Shown: in pieces, positions 1 to 8,509 of the stretch
How the letters are laid out: every line of letters begins with the position of its first letter
How positions within the stretch are numbered: the first letter of the stretch is position 1
Assembly: GCA_964570665.1 (NCBI GenBank)
Contig: CAZMZH010000006.1
Coordinates: 166,539-230,538 of the forward strand
DNA: 64,000 nt
Direction of reading: 5' to 3'
Origin: JAJDAT01 sp964570665
Lineage (GTDB): Bacteria > Nitrospinota > Nitrospinia > Nitrospinales > JAJDAT01
Made by a program: the position numbers and the translations under genes
The notes under the pieces: generated by a model
Told to the model about the DNA's origin: nothing
Databases searched by the model: none
Seen by the model: only the letters and a program-made list of their open reading frames with translations

Positions 1-2
1 AA

Positions 3-101
3 GCTAATCGAAACGTCTTATCGGAACTCGAATTAGGCGACGAACATGAAAGGGTCAACGAAAACAAAATCAAGCTGCCCAGAGTTTTTAATAAATTATG
101 A
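3..101 (+). CDS. 3' end of a gene cut by the window edge
   Basis: An open frame enters from the left edge and stops at a TGA at 99-101, giving a 32-residue charged C-terminus ending in KLPRVFNKL. It is too short to assign. It is followed by an AT-rich intergenic stretch with a short TTTATATAAA-type tandem repeat near 289-315. It could be chance, but the composition (Glu, Asn, Lys, Arg) is protein-like. Confidence 0.35.
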   Translation, partial: ANRNVLSELELGDEHERVNENKIKLPRVFNKL

Positions 102-385
102 AATAACATGAAAATGATAACTTTCAATATTTTAATAGGATGCCGAAATAAAATTATTATCTCATAAACATAATTGGTTATCTCAAATCAACGTGAAACC
201 ATTTTTTTTAAAAAAAGTTTTTCAAAAAGGAGGCAAATCACTGAACAGAAAAACCACCAAACAACAAAAACACAGCCTAGACACATAATTTATATAAATT
301 TATATAAATTTATGGTAATTTAAGTAAAATATAATATTTCTTAAAAAATTTGACACTATTATTTCTTTCAAATAAATATAAATTA

Positions 386-1381
386 ATGGACAAATATTTT
401 TCCCAATTTTTCTCGATCTTTATTCTGATTTTATTATTCGGTGGATGTGGAACAGCAAAAGTAAAAGTTCATAAATCTCCTCTTTTTAGCGCTTACCCTC
501 TTTCTGTAGCCATTTTACCTTTCACTACTGAAAAAGACGGAAAGTTTGTCGAATTGGGAACTGAAAAAATTTTACGGAAAGTTTTCTACAATTACTTCAG
601 TTATCTTAGCTATGCGGATTTACCTCTCGAAAAAATCGACAAAGTTTTGAACAAAAATAAGCTTGAAAACGTAAGTTATGCTAAAAAACTTCCGTTAAAA
701 ACATTGCGAAAAATATTAGGAGTAGACGCTGTGGTTCAAGGCAAACTAATCAATTCCAATAATTTTACGGGAGGGATATATGCAGAAACCTGGCTCAATG
801 CTCAAATGCAGATGATTGACTTAAGAACGGGAGAAACTTTATGGGATCTAAAACATGAAGAATTAGATCAATCTAGCTTAGTAACCCCAACACTTGTAGA
901 CATGGTGCAGCAGCAAATGGCAAATTTTAATTCTGAAAAAGCCTACTACAAATTAGCCGAACAGTTTGCGTCGAAGGTGGTTCGTAAAATACCTGATCCT
1001 AATCAAATCGCACAAAGCCAGATAAATTCTCCTAAAATTTCAGGAATTTATACGAATATAGAATCTAACAAAAAATTGCAGACTGGAGACGTTATTGAAG
1101 TAACGTTAACAGGATCTCCAAATCTTTCAGCTTCTTTCGATATTGGTAGCTGGAAATTTTCTATTCCTTTACAAGAAAATCAACCAAGTACCTATACTGG
1201 ATCTTACTCAATACAATCTAGAGATCATTTTCAAAACGCTCTAATTATAGGAAGACTAAAAGATAAATTAGGATTGACTGGCAAAAAAGCTCTCCTTGGC
1301 GTAACGCTTTCAACTGCAACAGCTCCTATTAAAAAGGCCAACCTAAATTTGCTCAGTGATGAAAAAAGACTCAAAAACTAA
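386..1381 (+). CDS. GNA1162/DUF799-type outer-membrane lipoprotein
   Basis: A 331-residue protein, starting at ATG 386 rather than the upstream TTG at 350 because this gives a clean lipoprotein signal: a hydrophobic stretch ending in the lipobox LFGGC. The mature part begins with the AILPF strand typical of the GNA1162/CsgG-like lipoprotein superfamily. It contains LGVDAVVQGKL and a RTGETLWD motif, also family-typical. The region after about residue 215 (IPDPNQ...) looks like an added beta-rich domain (SGIYTNIESNKKLQTGD). The family is thought to act in the periplasm or outer membrane as an accessory of secretion or envelope stress; no substrate can be inferred. The gene overlaps the start of a second lipoprotein of the same family by 23 bases, so they are very likely co-translated. 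Confidence 0.75.
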   Translation: MDKYFSQFFSIFILILLFGGCGTAKVKVHKSPLFSAYPLSVAILPFTTEKDGKFVELGTEKILRKVFYNYFSYLSYADLPLEKIDKVLNKNKLENVSYAKKLPLKTLRKILGVDAVVQGKLINSNNFTGGIYAETWLNAQMQMIDLRTGETLWDLKHEELDQSSLVTPTLVDMVQQQMANFNSEKAYYKLAEQFASKVVRKIPDPNQIAQSQINSPKISGIYTNIESNKKLQTGDVIEVTLTGSPNLSASFDIGSWKFSIPLQENQPSTYTGSYSIQSRDHFQNALIIGRLKDKLGLTGKKALLGVTLSTATAPIKKANLNLLSDEKRLKN

Positions 1382-2447
1382 TCAACGGGAATTATTCCAC
1401 ACGTTTACCCAATTCGCATTTTACATATCAATAATATGTGTAATATCGGGATGCGCTACACAAAAACCCACAACTAAGATGTCGGGAAAACTAACAAAAT
1501 TATCGGAAGATTTTTTGGTCGCGATTCTACCTGTAGAATTTTCAGACTCTAATCAGAAAGAAGCTGCCGAACTTTTTCGGCAAAGCTTGTACGCAAATTT
1601 CAAAAGATCGCGTTTCAAATTGATCGAACGCTTTGTTGTCGATGGACTGCTAGAACAAAACAAAATCAAACATCCAAAACAATTAAAAAAAATTAGCGCT
1701 ATACGATTAGGAGAAATTTTAGGAGCCGATGCAGTACTTCACCCAGTCATGTCCAAAGTAGAACGTTCATATGCAGTGATTCACTCTTCCATCGAACTAA
1801 CCGCTTCAGTTACGTTAACAGATACAAGAACGGGAGAAATTCTTTGGAAAGCTAGCCAAACTGAAACTGATTTTGAAGGAATCGGAAAACTTCCAACCGG
1901 AATTTTTGCTGCAGCAATAGCCCCTGTAGAACTTGTAACAAACAAATTTAATTTAAATAAAATAATCCACAAATTGACTGAAAAACTGACCTCTTTAATA
2001 GAAAAACCAGAATCAGTTCAAAAAGGAGAATTTTTTAATTCTCCACAAATTGCGAAAGATTCAGCGAGAGACATAGAGGAGATAGCGTCATCTTCTACCC
2101 AACCGACGCTCAAACAAAAAACCAAGTTGGTAATAACTGAAAAAGCCAAAAAAAAGGAACCTAAAATAGAAAGCCCTATTTTTAAAGTCGTAAAATCATT
2201 TATCTACACATTGCAGGTGGGAGCTTATAAGACCAAATCTTATGCTCAAAAAATGATTAAGACTTTAGCTGAAAAAGGATACTCAGCTTTCATAACACCA
2301 TCCCAAAAAGACCAACATATTCTTTATAAAGTCAATGTAGAAAAATTTAAAAACAAAGAACAAGCGGGAAAATTTGCGGAACAATTCTCTATGAGAGAAA
2401 ATCTAGACCATTTTGTTATTCGGATGGAACCGCCAAACCCATCTTAA
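1359..2447 (+). CDS. GNA1162/DUF799-type lipoprotein fused to a C-terminal SPOR domain
   Basis: A 362-residue lipoprotein; GTG 1356 and ATG 1359 are adjacent in-frame starts and ATG is preferred. The signal peptide ends in the lipobox ISGC. Residues about 45-210 repeat the fold of the preceding gene (VAILPVEF, ILGADAVLHPVMS, DTRTGEILWKAS), so the two are tandem paralogues. After a low-complexity linker, residues about 278-355 form a SPOR domain (YTLQVGAYKTKSYAQKMIK ... YKVNVEKFKNKEQA). In known families SPOR binds denuded septal peptidoglycan. This suggests a lipoprotein anchored at the outer membrane and tied to peptidoglycan. The start lies within the previous gene, indicating translational coupling. 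The domain calls are firm by eye; the function is not known. Confidence 0.72.
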   Translation: MKKDSKTNQRELFHTFTQFAFYISIICVISGCATQKPTTKMSGKLTKLSEDFLVAILPVEFSDSNQKEAAELFRQSLYANFKRSRFKLIERFVVDGLLEQNKIKHPKQLKKISAIRLGEILGADAVLHPVMSKVERSYAVIHSSIELTASVTLTDTRTGEILWKASQTETDFEGIGKLPTGIFAAAIAPVELVTNKFNLNKIIHKLTEKLTSLIEKPESVQKGEFFNSPQIAKDSARDIEEIASSSTQPTLKQKTKLVITEKAKKKEPKIESPIFKVVKSFIYTLQVGAYKTKSYAQKMIKTLAEKGYSAFITPSQKDQHILYKVNVEKFKNKEQAGKFAEQFSMRENLDHFVIRMEPPNPS

Positions 2448-2474
2448 AATCTAAATTCCGAATTACCATCGATC

Positions 2475-2640
2475 CTACTCTGGAATTAAACTCTTTAAAT
2501 TTTCAATCGTATATCGCGTTGCCACATAGTCTATATCGAAATTCAATACTTTTTCGAAAGATTGAATTGCTTTTTCTATCTACCTCGTTCGTAAATAAGA
2601 TCTTCCAAATCCAGAGAGAATTTCAAAATCATATCAATCC
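2475..2640 (-). pseudogene. Relic of a TPR-like protein C-terminus
   Basis: On the minus strand, 2475-2579 encodes IEKAIQSFEKVLNFDIDYV and a further 15 residues to a stop, a TPR-like helical pattern. The piece that should precede it (DLEDLIYERGR, about 2580-2615) lies in another frame, separated by a stop. No start is available. It reads as the decayed end of a TPR gene, but the fragment is short. Confidence 0.25.
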
Positions 2641-3312
2641 TAATTCCGCAAAGAAATTAGGATTTACTTTGGATAAACAAAATAAATTTATTTAAGTAGC
2701 AAATCCACTTCCTAAACATAATATTCATTGCATTTTTTTTTCAACTGCCTATATTTTATATTAGTAGGGAAAAACAACGCTAACAAGTCTAATAACGACG
2801 AAAAAGTGTAAATAAAAATCACCGAAACAATATGCTAATTTTTTAATTTATTCTAGAGACATTACAAATAACTTTACCAGAATTTTCATAATCGCTTGTT
2901 GCTCATTTTTTAATTCGCATACAACCTATCTATAATCCAAGAAATGCCTTTCAACATTATATCCACGTAGCGTGCCTCACTCTAAGATGAGGAAGTTATT
3001 AAGAACTTTTCACCGTATTGTAAATCAATAAATAAGAAAATCATTCAATATATTTTATTCGGATTACCAAAATAAGAAGAGCGAAAATAATTTACTTAAC
3101 ACGACAAATCGACCTTTATAGCATCACAATATGGAGCAGTAAAGCCTTCTCAACCGCAGGAAATTAAGAGGCTAAATATTTAAAAAATTGTAGCAAATCG
3201 CTATTTAAAATTTCCAATTCTCCACATAAGTAAAATGTGTTGAAAATAGAAATGATTCCGTTAGACCCAAATTGTGCACTCTAGACAAATCATATTTATG
3301 AGTTAAAAAACC
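2641..3312. other. AT-rich intergenic region without recognisable genes
   Basis: About 670 bases of very AT-rich sequence with frequent stops in all frames. I see no RNA gene, no strong terminator and no repeat that recurs elsewhere in the window. Together with the TPR relic it looks like decayed chromosomal DNA. Confidence 0.5.
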
Positions 3313-3519
3313 ATGAATTGTAATATTGATAAAACAGAACGAATAGCAAGAGTGTTTATAGGAAGTTTACTAATTGGTTGGGGTATTTTTTTTGGCAGTC
3401 GAATGGGAGCCATGATGTTCATTATTGGCATCATTCCATTAGTAACGGGGTTTGTTGGCAACTGCCCTTTCTATACAACTTTTAAAAATAATTTCTTGGA
3501 GGATTACAAAAAACGTTAA
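3313..3519 (+). CDS. DUF2892-family small inner-membrane protein
   Basis: A 68-residue protein beginning MNCNIDKTERIARVFIGSLL, the typical opening of DUF2892 (YgaP membrane-domain-like) proteins. Two short hydrophobic helices (about residues 14-30 and 33-50) are followed by GFVGNCPFYTTFK, the family's Cys-containing end motif. Members are often linked to rhodanese or sulfide metabolism, but no such neighbour is seen here. It stands alone between two long non-coding stretches. Confidence 0.75.
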   Translation: MNCNIDKTERIARVFIGSLLIGWGIFFGSRMGAMMFIIGIIPLVTGFVGNCPFYTTFKNNFLEDYKKR

Positions 3520-3909
3520 TTTTCAATTTTCTATTTCTTTTTAAAACAACATCCTTGTATTTTCTAGTTTATAAACCGTCCTTGGTGAATAGGCTTTAAA
3601 ATCATTTTTCCATAATTTCCAAATGAATGGAGAACTAATTTGAACATTCATTAATACAACTTCTGAGCTTCAATTAATATAAAAGCAAAGAAAAAATTAT
3701 GATGAGTAATTAGGTTATAAATACTTCAGTACATTCGGCCTTATAAAATAATCACCCCCACTCCTCAAATTTAGAACAAACGCCCTCTTGATTCCATATA
3801 TAAAAATCAACCTTCCAAGTAATAATAAGAAATAATTGAAAAATTCATAAACCGAATCCGGAATAACCGTTTCATAATAAATTCCGCTTTAAACTCTTAT
3901 TTGCCAAAA
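3520..3909. other. AT-rich gap left of the island
   Basis: About 390 bases with no open frame of note and no repeat I recognise. It ends at the inverted repeat just outside the left attachment-like site. Confidence 0.45.
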
Positions 3910-3947
3910 AAATTTTAATCAAAAAATTAAGATTCTGATTAAAATTT
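3910..3947. terminator. AT-only inverted repeat, possibly terminator-like
   Basis: AAATTTTAATCA (3910-3921) and TGATTAAAATTT (3936-3947) are perfect 12-base arms around a 14-base loop, followed on the plus strand by CTTTTTT. The stem is A/T only apart from one pair, so it would be weak as a terminator. Its position 60 bases outside the left island repeat makes an insulating role conceivable. Confidence 0.35.
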
Positions 3948-4008
3948 CTTTTTTAAAAAACCTACCTTTATAAAACTTCACACCTTAAACCTCAAATCCA
4001 ATTGCCCA

Positions 4009-4030
4009 ACCTCTTGAATGCCATTTAAGC
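4009..4030 (+). repeat. Left attachment-like site (tRNA-Ala anticodon-arm copy)
   Basis: ACCTCTTGAATGCCATTTAAGC matches the anticodon arm of the intact tRNA-Ala gene at 40.15 kb except for one base (T for C). The rest of the tRNA is absent here, so this is a short core repeat, not a tRNA. With the copy at 30.82 kb in the same orientation it brackets the integrase-carrying tail element. Confidence 0.7.
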
Positions 4031-4160
4031 GACAAAGATTATTGGAAATTCTTTATTCGTTGAATATCGGGCATTTACAATTTCATCATTATATTTTCAA
4101 GCTATTCAAGGGATTTTGATCCTACTTTTTAAAACATATTAAAACCTTAAACAACAAGCC

Positions 4161-4180
4161 TTGGCTACATTTTGGCTACA
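4161..4180 (+). repeat. Tandem TGGCTACA pair near the left end
   Basis: TTGGCTACAT followed by TTTGGCTACA gives two TGGCTACA copies 11 bases apart, 130 bases inside the left core repeat. A matching pair lies 80 bases inside the right core repeat in the same orientation. Paired short direct repeats near both ends of an integrase element resemble arm-type integrase binding sites. Confidence 0.5.
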
Positions 4181-4306
4181 GAGGTTGCATCGCTTTATAT
4201 TACAAAAAACGATTTATTGCTTTATCTCATTTTGTCTTTTTTTTTGGGTTTTCTATTGACAGTTATTAACACCGACACTAATCCGCCATAAGCAGGAGAA
4301 TAACAA

Positions 4307-4675
4307 ATGGCTAAATCTCTAACTCTCGCGTTTCAGTATTATCCAAATGACTGGTTGAGAACCTCTAATATTACTTTAATGACTCCAGCTCAAGAAGTAA
4401 CTTACATCCGTCTTCTTTGTTATATATGGATCAACTTCGACGGCTCTATTCCGAATAACGAGGAAAATAATAAAGTTATTCTTTCGTCAAAGCCAATCAA
4501 ACTTCCTTCGCAGTCTGGAACGATACAAAATGCACTCATTGCGATGCCGCTCGTCAATAAATTTCACAAGGGTCTTTTGGCCTTTATTCTACTGAAAGAT
4601 GCCTATGCGAAATTTTCAAAAATAGACTATCAATTTAAGAATATATCAACCCATAAACACATTTTCCAAAAATGA
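4307..4675 (+). CDS. DUF1376-like phage protein, probably truncated
   Basis: A 122-residue protein with a good ribosome site (GCAGGAG) before ATG 4307. Its N-terminus (FQYYPNDWLRTSNITLMTP, then a VTYIRLLCYIW helix) matches the DUF1376 pattern seen in phage replication-region proteins (YdaU-like): Y-P-x-D-W, a T-P-A-x-E-like stretch and R-L-L-x-x-x-W. After about residue 60 the similarity fades, and the C-terminus (YQFKNISTHKHIFQK) looks like read-through of decayed sequence. This is likely the remnant of a replication gene once carried by the ancestor. The spacing to the following HTH gene (50 bases) suggests one early transcript. Confidence 0.5.
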   Translation: MAKSLTLAFQYYPNDWLRTSNITLMTPAQEVTYIRLLCYIWINFDGSIPNNEENNKVILSSKPIKLPSQSGTIQNALIAMPLVNKFHKGLLAFILLKDAYAKFSKIDYQFKNISTHKHIFQK

Positions 4676-4725
4676 AAATCGCCGTTTTTTCAAATTTCAT
4701 TTTTTATCTATAAGGAAATAAAATC

Positions 4726-4950
4726 ATGCCAACAAATTATTCAAAAGTTAAATTACCCGAAAAACAAAGTTTTTCTGTAACCGAAATCGCAAGATTTTTA
4801 GCTACTGACCTTCATATAAAAACAGACGCGGCAAAAAAACGGATCTATCGTGCCATTGAGTGTGGGTACATTATTGGATTCAGAAATTTCGGATCTATTC
4901 GAATATCCAAGTCCGATGCCCAAAGGATCATGAAAGGTGAAATCGTCTAG
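4726..4950 (+). CDS. Small helix-turn-helix DNA-binding protein (excisionase/MerR-like)
   Basis: A 74-residue protein with a purine-rich ribosome site (AAGGAAA) before ATG 4726. The core FSVTEIARFLATDLHIKTDA is a helix-turn-helix start, followed by KKRIYRAIECGYIIGFRNF and SIRISKSDAQRIMKG, the wing-like arrangement of excisionase/HTH_17 proteins. It sits at the left end of the island, whereas a second HTH_17 protein sits beside the integrase at the right end. It may regulate the tail operon or act as a directionality factor. Confidence 0.5.
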   Translation: MPTNYSKVKLPEKQSFSVTEIARFLATDLHIKTDAAKKRIYRAIECGYIIGFRNFGSIRISKSDAQRIMKGEIV

Positions 4951-5072
4951 CTAATTAGACCTTCAAACATTTAACGACTAGTTCCAAAATCAAAGTCGGC
5001 TAAAACCTGAGTTTAAAGACTCCTGACCAAAAAATAATTATTTAAACTAAAAATAATTCATATACGAAGATT

Positions 5073-5148
5073 AGTGCACAACATGAACCAAAACAAATAT
5101 CACAGTACAAATGCTTTAAAAATAACAAGCATATTCATGCTGTGCACA
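5073..5148. promoter_or_regulatory. Long-armed inverted repeat upstream of the tail operon
   Basis: AGTGCACAACATGAA (5073-5087) and TTCATGCTGTGCACA (5134-5148) are inverted copies matching at 13 of 15 positions, each containing the palindrome GTGCAC. They lie in the 481-base non-coding gap between the HTH gene and the first tail gene, a logical place for a late-operon control site. No convincing sigma-70 promoter with correct spacing was found in the gap. Confidence 0.4.
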
Positions 5149-5431
5149 ATCCGTTCTAGAAACAACTTATTATTTCCAAATTTATTCTCTTTTTAAAAAA
5201 ATTTTAACTTTGTTTGACATCCAGGAAATATGGGACAAGTCAGACTATATACTGCTTTTAACACTTAATTAATTGCCTAACATTTAGTTTTGGATTTAAC
5301 GTCAGACTTTTAAGTTTTCATAAAAAATTAAATCACTCTTGGTTATTAAAATAAGAAATAAAAAGCAAATTGACATTGAATTTGGAATATTTCATCGCAA
5401 ATTGGACTTAGTCATTTAATCGATAAATAAT

Positions 5432-5941
5432 ATGACATTTAGCCAAATATTAGACACGATCGTTCAAAAACTAAACGAACAAGTTTCAGGACTTGGAACC
5501 TGTTCACGAATCGAAAAACCTTTCTCGATTTCCGATGTTTCTTACCAAGTCCCAGCTCTATTTACTGGCATGTCCACCTTCAGCCGGGAACCCGACACGG
5601 GTACCGAAGAATTAAGATTAAAGGTAAGTTGGTTGACTTGGGCAATTGCAAACAATAGCAAAGGAGCCGGTCTTTCTCTAGCACAATCAACGGCAGAAAT
5701 CATTCAAGGGAATCGTTGGAGTCTTGACCTAGTTGAAGTGGCGGAACTGGAAATTGGGGAGCTTCAAGACTCTGGCGATCCTACCCTAACCCTGTGGAAA
5801 ATTCCATGGTCACAAATTGTAACTTCAGGCACAAACGTTTGGGATTCTTCCGGAAACGTAATTACAGACCTTAAATATAGTTGGGTGCCGGATGTAGGTT
5901 TAGCACACGAGTCAGAATACAAATCTTTAATCGAAGAATAA
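5432..5941 (+). CDS. Tail protein, possibly DUF1834/Mu gp37-like
   Basis: A 169-residue acidic protein, first in the tail cluster. The opening TFSQILDTIVQKLNEQVSGL resembles the amphipathic helix of tail-completion/DUF1834 proteins (phage Mu gp37-like), and the beta-rich remainder (PALFTGMSTFSREPDTGTEE, LKVSWLTWAIANN) agrees with a small ring-forming tail terminator fold. In contractile tails such a protein caps the tube distally from the baseplate. The assignment rests on position and general pattern, not on a diagnostic motif. A 314-base gap separates it from the spike gene, which is unusual in an otherwise compact cluster. Confidence 0.45.
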   Translation: MTFSQILDTIVQKLNEQVSGLGTCSRIEKPFSISDVSYQVPALFTGMSTFSREPDTGTEELRLKVSWLTWAIANNSKGAGLSLAQSTAEIIQGNRWSLDLVEVAELEIGELQDSGDPTLTLWKIPWSQIVTSGTNVWDSSGNVITDLKYSWVPDVGLAHESEYKSLIEE

Positions 5942-6255
5942 ATTTATGCATTATCGACCGCTTTAGAGAACCGAGGACTTATGCTGCTTTAAGAGGATAA
6001 TTTGTCTTATTGAGCGTTAATTTAATCGATGAAGTTATGCTTCTAATTGCTCAATTTGGAGCGGACTTATCTTTCCTGTCGGGAAAATTTCTTAAAGAAA
6101 AGGGGAGATATTATTAACAAATGAGCTTATAGAATATCCGATTTTACTTATTCAAAGACGAAATCAAACAGACTTGCGTTAGAAATATTTATCGTTTTTT
6201 AATCATTAACGTTCCTTTTAAAAACTATTTTTTAAGCCAAGAAACCGCCTAATAC
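5942..6255. other. Gap inside the tail cluster
   Basis: A 314-base stretch with no intact frame, between the first tail gene and the spike gene. Short protein-like fragments occur in different frames (for example LIAQFGADLSFLSGKF around 6050 and IEYPILLIQRR around 6130), which would fit a decayed small gene, but nothing can be named. Confidence 0.3.
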
Positions 6256-6783
6256 ATGTCAGGATTATCTAATCAAACTCAAATAAGCGAATTAGAAAGA
6301 CGCTCTGGCAATTTCATTCGCCCGGGAATTGTGCATGAAGTTTTCTACGAAGAAGGATTGTGCAGAGTTGACTTTGGAGAAAGAATTAGTCCCAAAATTC
6401 CTTGGTTAGAAACACGCGCAGGAGACGACATCTCATTTTGGCATCCAGATATTAGGGAGCAAGTCTTGGTTCTTTCAGAGTACGGAGACGCTTCCAGAGG
6501 TTGGGTTTTACGAGGTTTCTTTTCGAACCAAAAAAAAACAACCGGTCGCAAAGACCTACATCGCATCCAGTATTCTACCGGCGCACTATTTGAATACGAT
6601 AAAACCGAAAAAGTTATGAAACTCCAATACGAAGACGGAAGTTTCTTTGAATACAACAGTAAAACTAAATCGATGAAATTACATTCAAACGGCACTCTAG
6701 AAATTAGCGCAGTGGACAATATTCTTTTTACAGGTGATCAAAATTTAACTCTCAGAGCCGATCGAATAGATCTCAACCCATGA
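6256..6783 (+). CDS. Baseplate spike protein, P2 gpV-like
   Basis: A 175-residue baseplate assembly protein V. Residues about 20-95 form the OB-fold region (PGIVHEVFYEEGLCRVDFGE ... REQVLVLSEYGDASRGWVLR), as in P2 gpV and gp5/VgrG spikes. Residues about 115-175 are a repeating short-strand section (KLQYEDGSFFEYN, SMKLHSNGTLEIS, LTLRADRIDLNP) expected of the trimeric beta-helix needle. It is slightly shorter than P2 gpV (211). The PAAR gene follows after 9 bases, so the needle is capped by a separate tip. It acts at the tube end, piercing the target outer membrane. Confidence 0.85.
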   Translation: MSGLSNQTQISELERRSGNFIRPGIVHEVFYEEGLCRVDFGERISPKIPWLETRAGDDISFWHPDIREQVLVLSEYGDASRGWVLRGFFSNQKKTTGRKDLHRIQYSTGALFEYDKTEKVMKLQYEDGSFFEYNSKTKSMKLHSNGTLEISAVDNILFTGDQNLTLRADRIDLNP

Positions 6784-6792
6784 GAAATAAAT

Positions 6793-7080
6793 ATGCCAGG
6801 AGTCGCTAGACTAGGCGATTCATGTTCAGGGCATGGATGCTGGCCATCAAGACCAAACGATCAAGCCAGTTCCAACGTTTATATTAATGGAATCAAGGCT
6901 CATCGCGAGACGGATCATTGGATCGTTCATTGTTGCGACGATGATTGTCATGATGGCGCATTGTCTCAGGGTTCATCAACAGTTTTTATAAATGGGCTTC
7001 CAGTCGCACGTATAGGCGATCCTATAAGTTGTGGGTCTAGCGTAGCTCACGGAAGTTCCAGCGTTTTTGCCGGAGGATAA
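6793..7080 (+). CDS. PAAR-domain spike tip protein
   Basis: A 95-residue PAAR protein: GVARLGDSCSGHGCW at the start, a central VYINGIKAHRETDHW, and a second half VFINGLPVARIGDPISCGS, the paired PAAR strands. His and Cys residues (C12, H14, C16, HCC near 57-59, C77) could bind the tip metal. It sharpens the spike trimer and completes the membrane-piercing device. There is no C-terminal effector extension, so no toxin cargo is visible here. It lies between the spike and W/gp25 genes, as in many P2-like tailocins. Confidence 0.9.
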   Translation: MPGVARLGDSCSGHGCWPSRPNDQASSNVYINGIKAHRETDHWIVHCCDDDCHDGALSQGSSTVFINGLPVARIGDPISCGSSVAHGSSSVFAGG

Positions 7081-7082
7081 AA

Positions 7083-7271
7083 ATGAGCGTTTTTCACGAA
7101 GTTTCAATTTATAAACCTGATGGTCAATTAAAAGAGGTTGTCACTCAAAAGCAGTTAGAAAAAAGACATTGGGAAAAGTTTATGGATCAAGAAGTTAAAT
7201 ATTTGGATAAAAGCTCTTTTTTAAAAAACGAATCGACCGTTAAGCTTGACGTCAACCTTCGCGAATTTTAA
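7083..7271 (+). CDS. Small baseplate-region protein, function unknown
   Basis: A 62-residue protein starting two bases after the PAAR stop and ending eight bases before the W gene, so it is certainly in the operon. It is charged and helical (QKQLEKRHWEKFMDQEVKYL) with no membrane segment or signal. I do not recognise the family. Position suggests a small baseplate or chaperone component. Confidence 0.6.
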   Translation: MSVFHEVSIYKPDGQLKEVVTQKQLEKRHWEKFMDQEVKYLDKSSFLKNESTVKLDVNLREF

Positions 7272-7279
7272 GTCCTAAG

Positions 7280-7633
7280 ATGCAAACAGGAATTAGCGGA
7301 AAATTGAATAAAGGAAAATTTGAGATTTTAGAACCTCTTGATCATATCCTACAATCTATACGAGACATATTAACCACTCCTATTGGCACTAGAATTATGC
7401 GCCCCGAATATGGTTCGCGGTTAATGGAATTAGTAGATAATCCCGTCAATGAAGTCTTTATAAGCAGAGCAACTGCGGCTACGGCTGAAGCTATAGATAG
7501 ATGGGAACCAAGAGTATCCATCAATCAGGTAAAAATTGATTCTGCCGGTTCAGGTCTAATAGATATGCGACTTGAAATGACCGTAAACGGTAATAATCAA
7601 CCTCTTAGTCAGAATATTAGGATTTCCGTATGA
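7280..7633 (+). CDS. Baseplate wedge protein, P2 gpW/T4 gp25-like
   Basis: A 117-residue protein, near the length of P2 gpW (115). It contains the gp25 signature LTTPIGTRIMRPEYGSRL followed by ELVDNPVN, with RAATAEAI- and WEPR-like elements (ATAAT AEAIDRWEPRV). This is the conserved lysozyme-like wedge protein that starts sheath polymerisation in contractile injection systems. Its last four bases (ATGA) overlap the start of the J gene, showing translational coupling. Confidence 0.92.
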   Translation: MQTGISGKLNKGKFEILEPLDHILQSIRDILTTPIGTRIMRPEYGSRLMELVDNPVNEVFISRATAATAEAIDRWEPRVSINQVKIDSAGSGLIDMRLEMTVNGNNQPLSQNIRISV

Positions 7634-8469
7634 GTCAAGTTCTTGAAAGTTTGCCAGTCCCCAACATTATTGAAACCTTGAATTTTGAAACCATACTTGC
7701 GGAAATGAAAAACGATCTTAAGGAAAAACTCCCTGAATGGAACGCAGACAATCTCGAATCAGATCCCGGGCTCAAGATCTTAGAAATTGCCGCTTATCGC
7801 GAGCTCATTTTAAGACAACGCGTAAACGATGCCGCCAGAGCAAACCTATTGAGCTACGCCAAAAACTTGGATTTAGATCATTTAGCTGAATTTTACGGCC
7901 TAGAAAGATTAGAAGGGGAATCTGATGAGGAGCTACGGGAAAGAATCGTTACACATATAAAAGGGTTTTCTGTAGGAGGGACATCAGATTCGTATAAAGC
8001 CACCGCTCTTGGAGCAAACCCAAATATCCGAGATATAGCAGTAGACTCACCAGAGCCGGGAAAAGTTAGAATCGCAGTTTTATCAAAAATAGGAGATGGA
8101 GCGCCTGATCAAGATATGTTGGATATCATTTCCAAAGCGGTAAACGCTCCCAATATAAAAATTATTACCGACACAATCGAAATCATTGGAGCTGAAATCT
8201 TACCAATTAATATTGAAGCTGTTCTACATTTATATCCAGATTCCCCAGAAGAAATCGTCGAAACAGCGCGGAATAATTTCCCCAGTATTCTCGACGGAGT
8301 TCGCGAGCTTGGGTGGAACCTTACCAAATCTTGGATTATCCGGCAGTTACATCTTCAAGGAATACAAGATGTTCAGTTAGCCGAATCAGTCACAAATGTA
8401 GAAGTTGGGCCTTTCCAATGTGTAGCGCTATCTAATTTGACTCTAACAGTTGGCGACCGAATTTGGTAG
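7630..8469 (+). CDS. Baseplate wedge protein, P2 gpJ-like
   Basis: A 279-residue baseplate J protein (P2 gpJ is 302). The order of features is typical: an N-terminal LESDPGLKILEIAAYRELIL helix, then NDAARANLLSYAKNLDLDHLAEFYGL, the RLEGESDEELRERI stretch, and a VGGTSDSYKATAL segment leading into the central domain. It builds the baseplate wedge with W and I. It overlaps W by four bases and is followed after 40 bases by the I-like gene. Confidence 0.92.
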   Translation: MSQVLESLPVPNIIETLNFETILAEMKNDLKEKLPEWNADNLESDPGLKILEIAAYRELILRQRVNDAARANLLSYAKNLDLDHLAEFYGLERLEGESDEELRERIVTHIKGFSVGGTSDSYKATALGANPNIRDIAVDSPEPGKVRIAVLSKIGDGAPDQDMLDIISKAVNAPNIKIITDTIEIIGAEILPINIEAVLHLYPDSPEEIVETARNNFPSILDGVRELGWNLTKSWIIRQLHLQGIQDVQLAESVTNVEVGPFQCVALSNLTLTVGDRIW

Positions 8470-8509
8470 CCAACTGTTTTCCAAAAACACAATTCTCATT
8501 TAAATATTA

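Noticed and set aside
5370..5431. TTGACA (5370-5375) as the tail operon promoter
   Set aside because: No acceptable -10 box lies 16-18 bases downstream.
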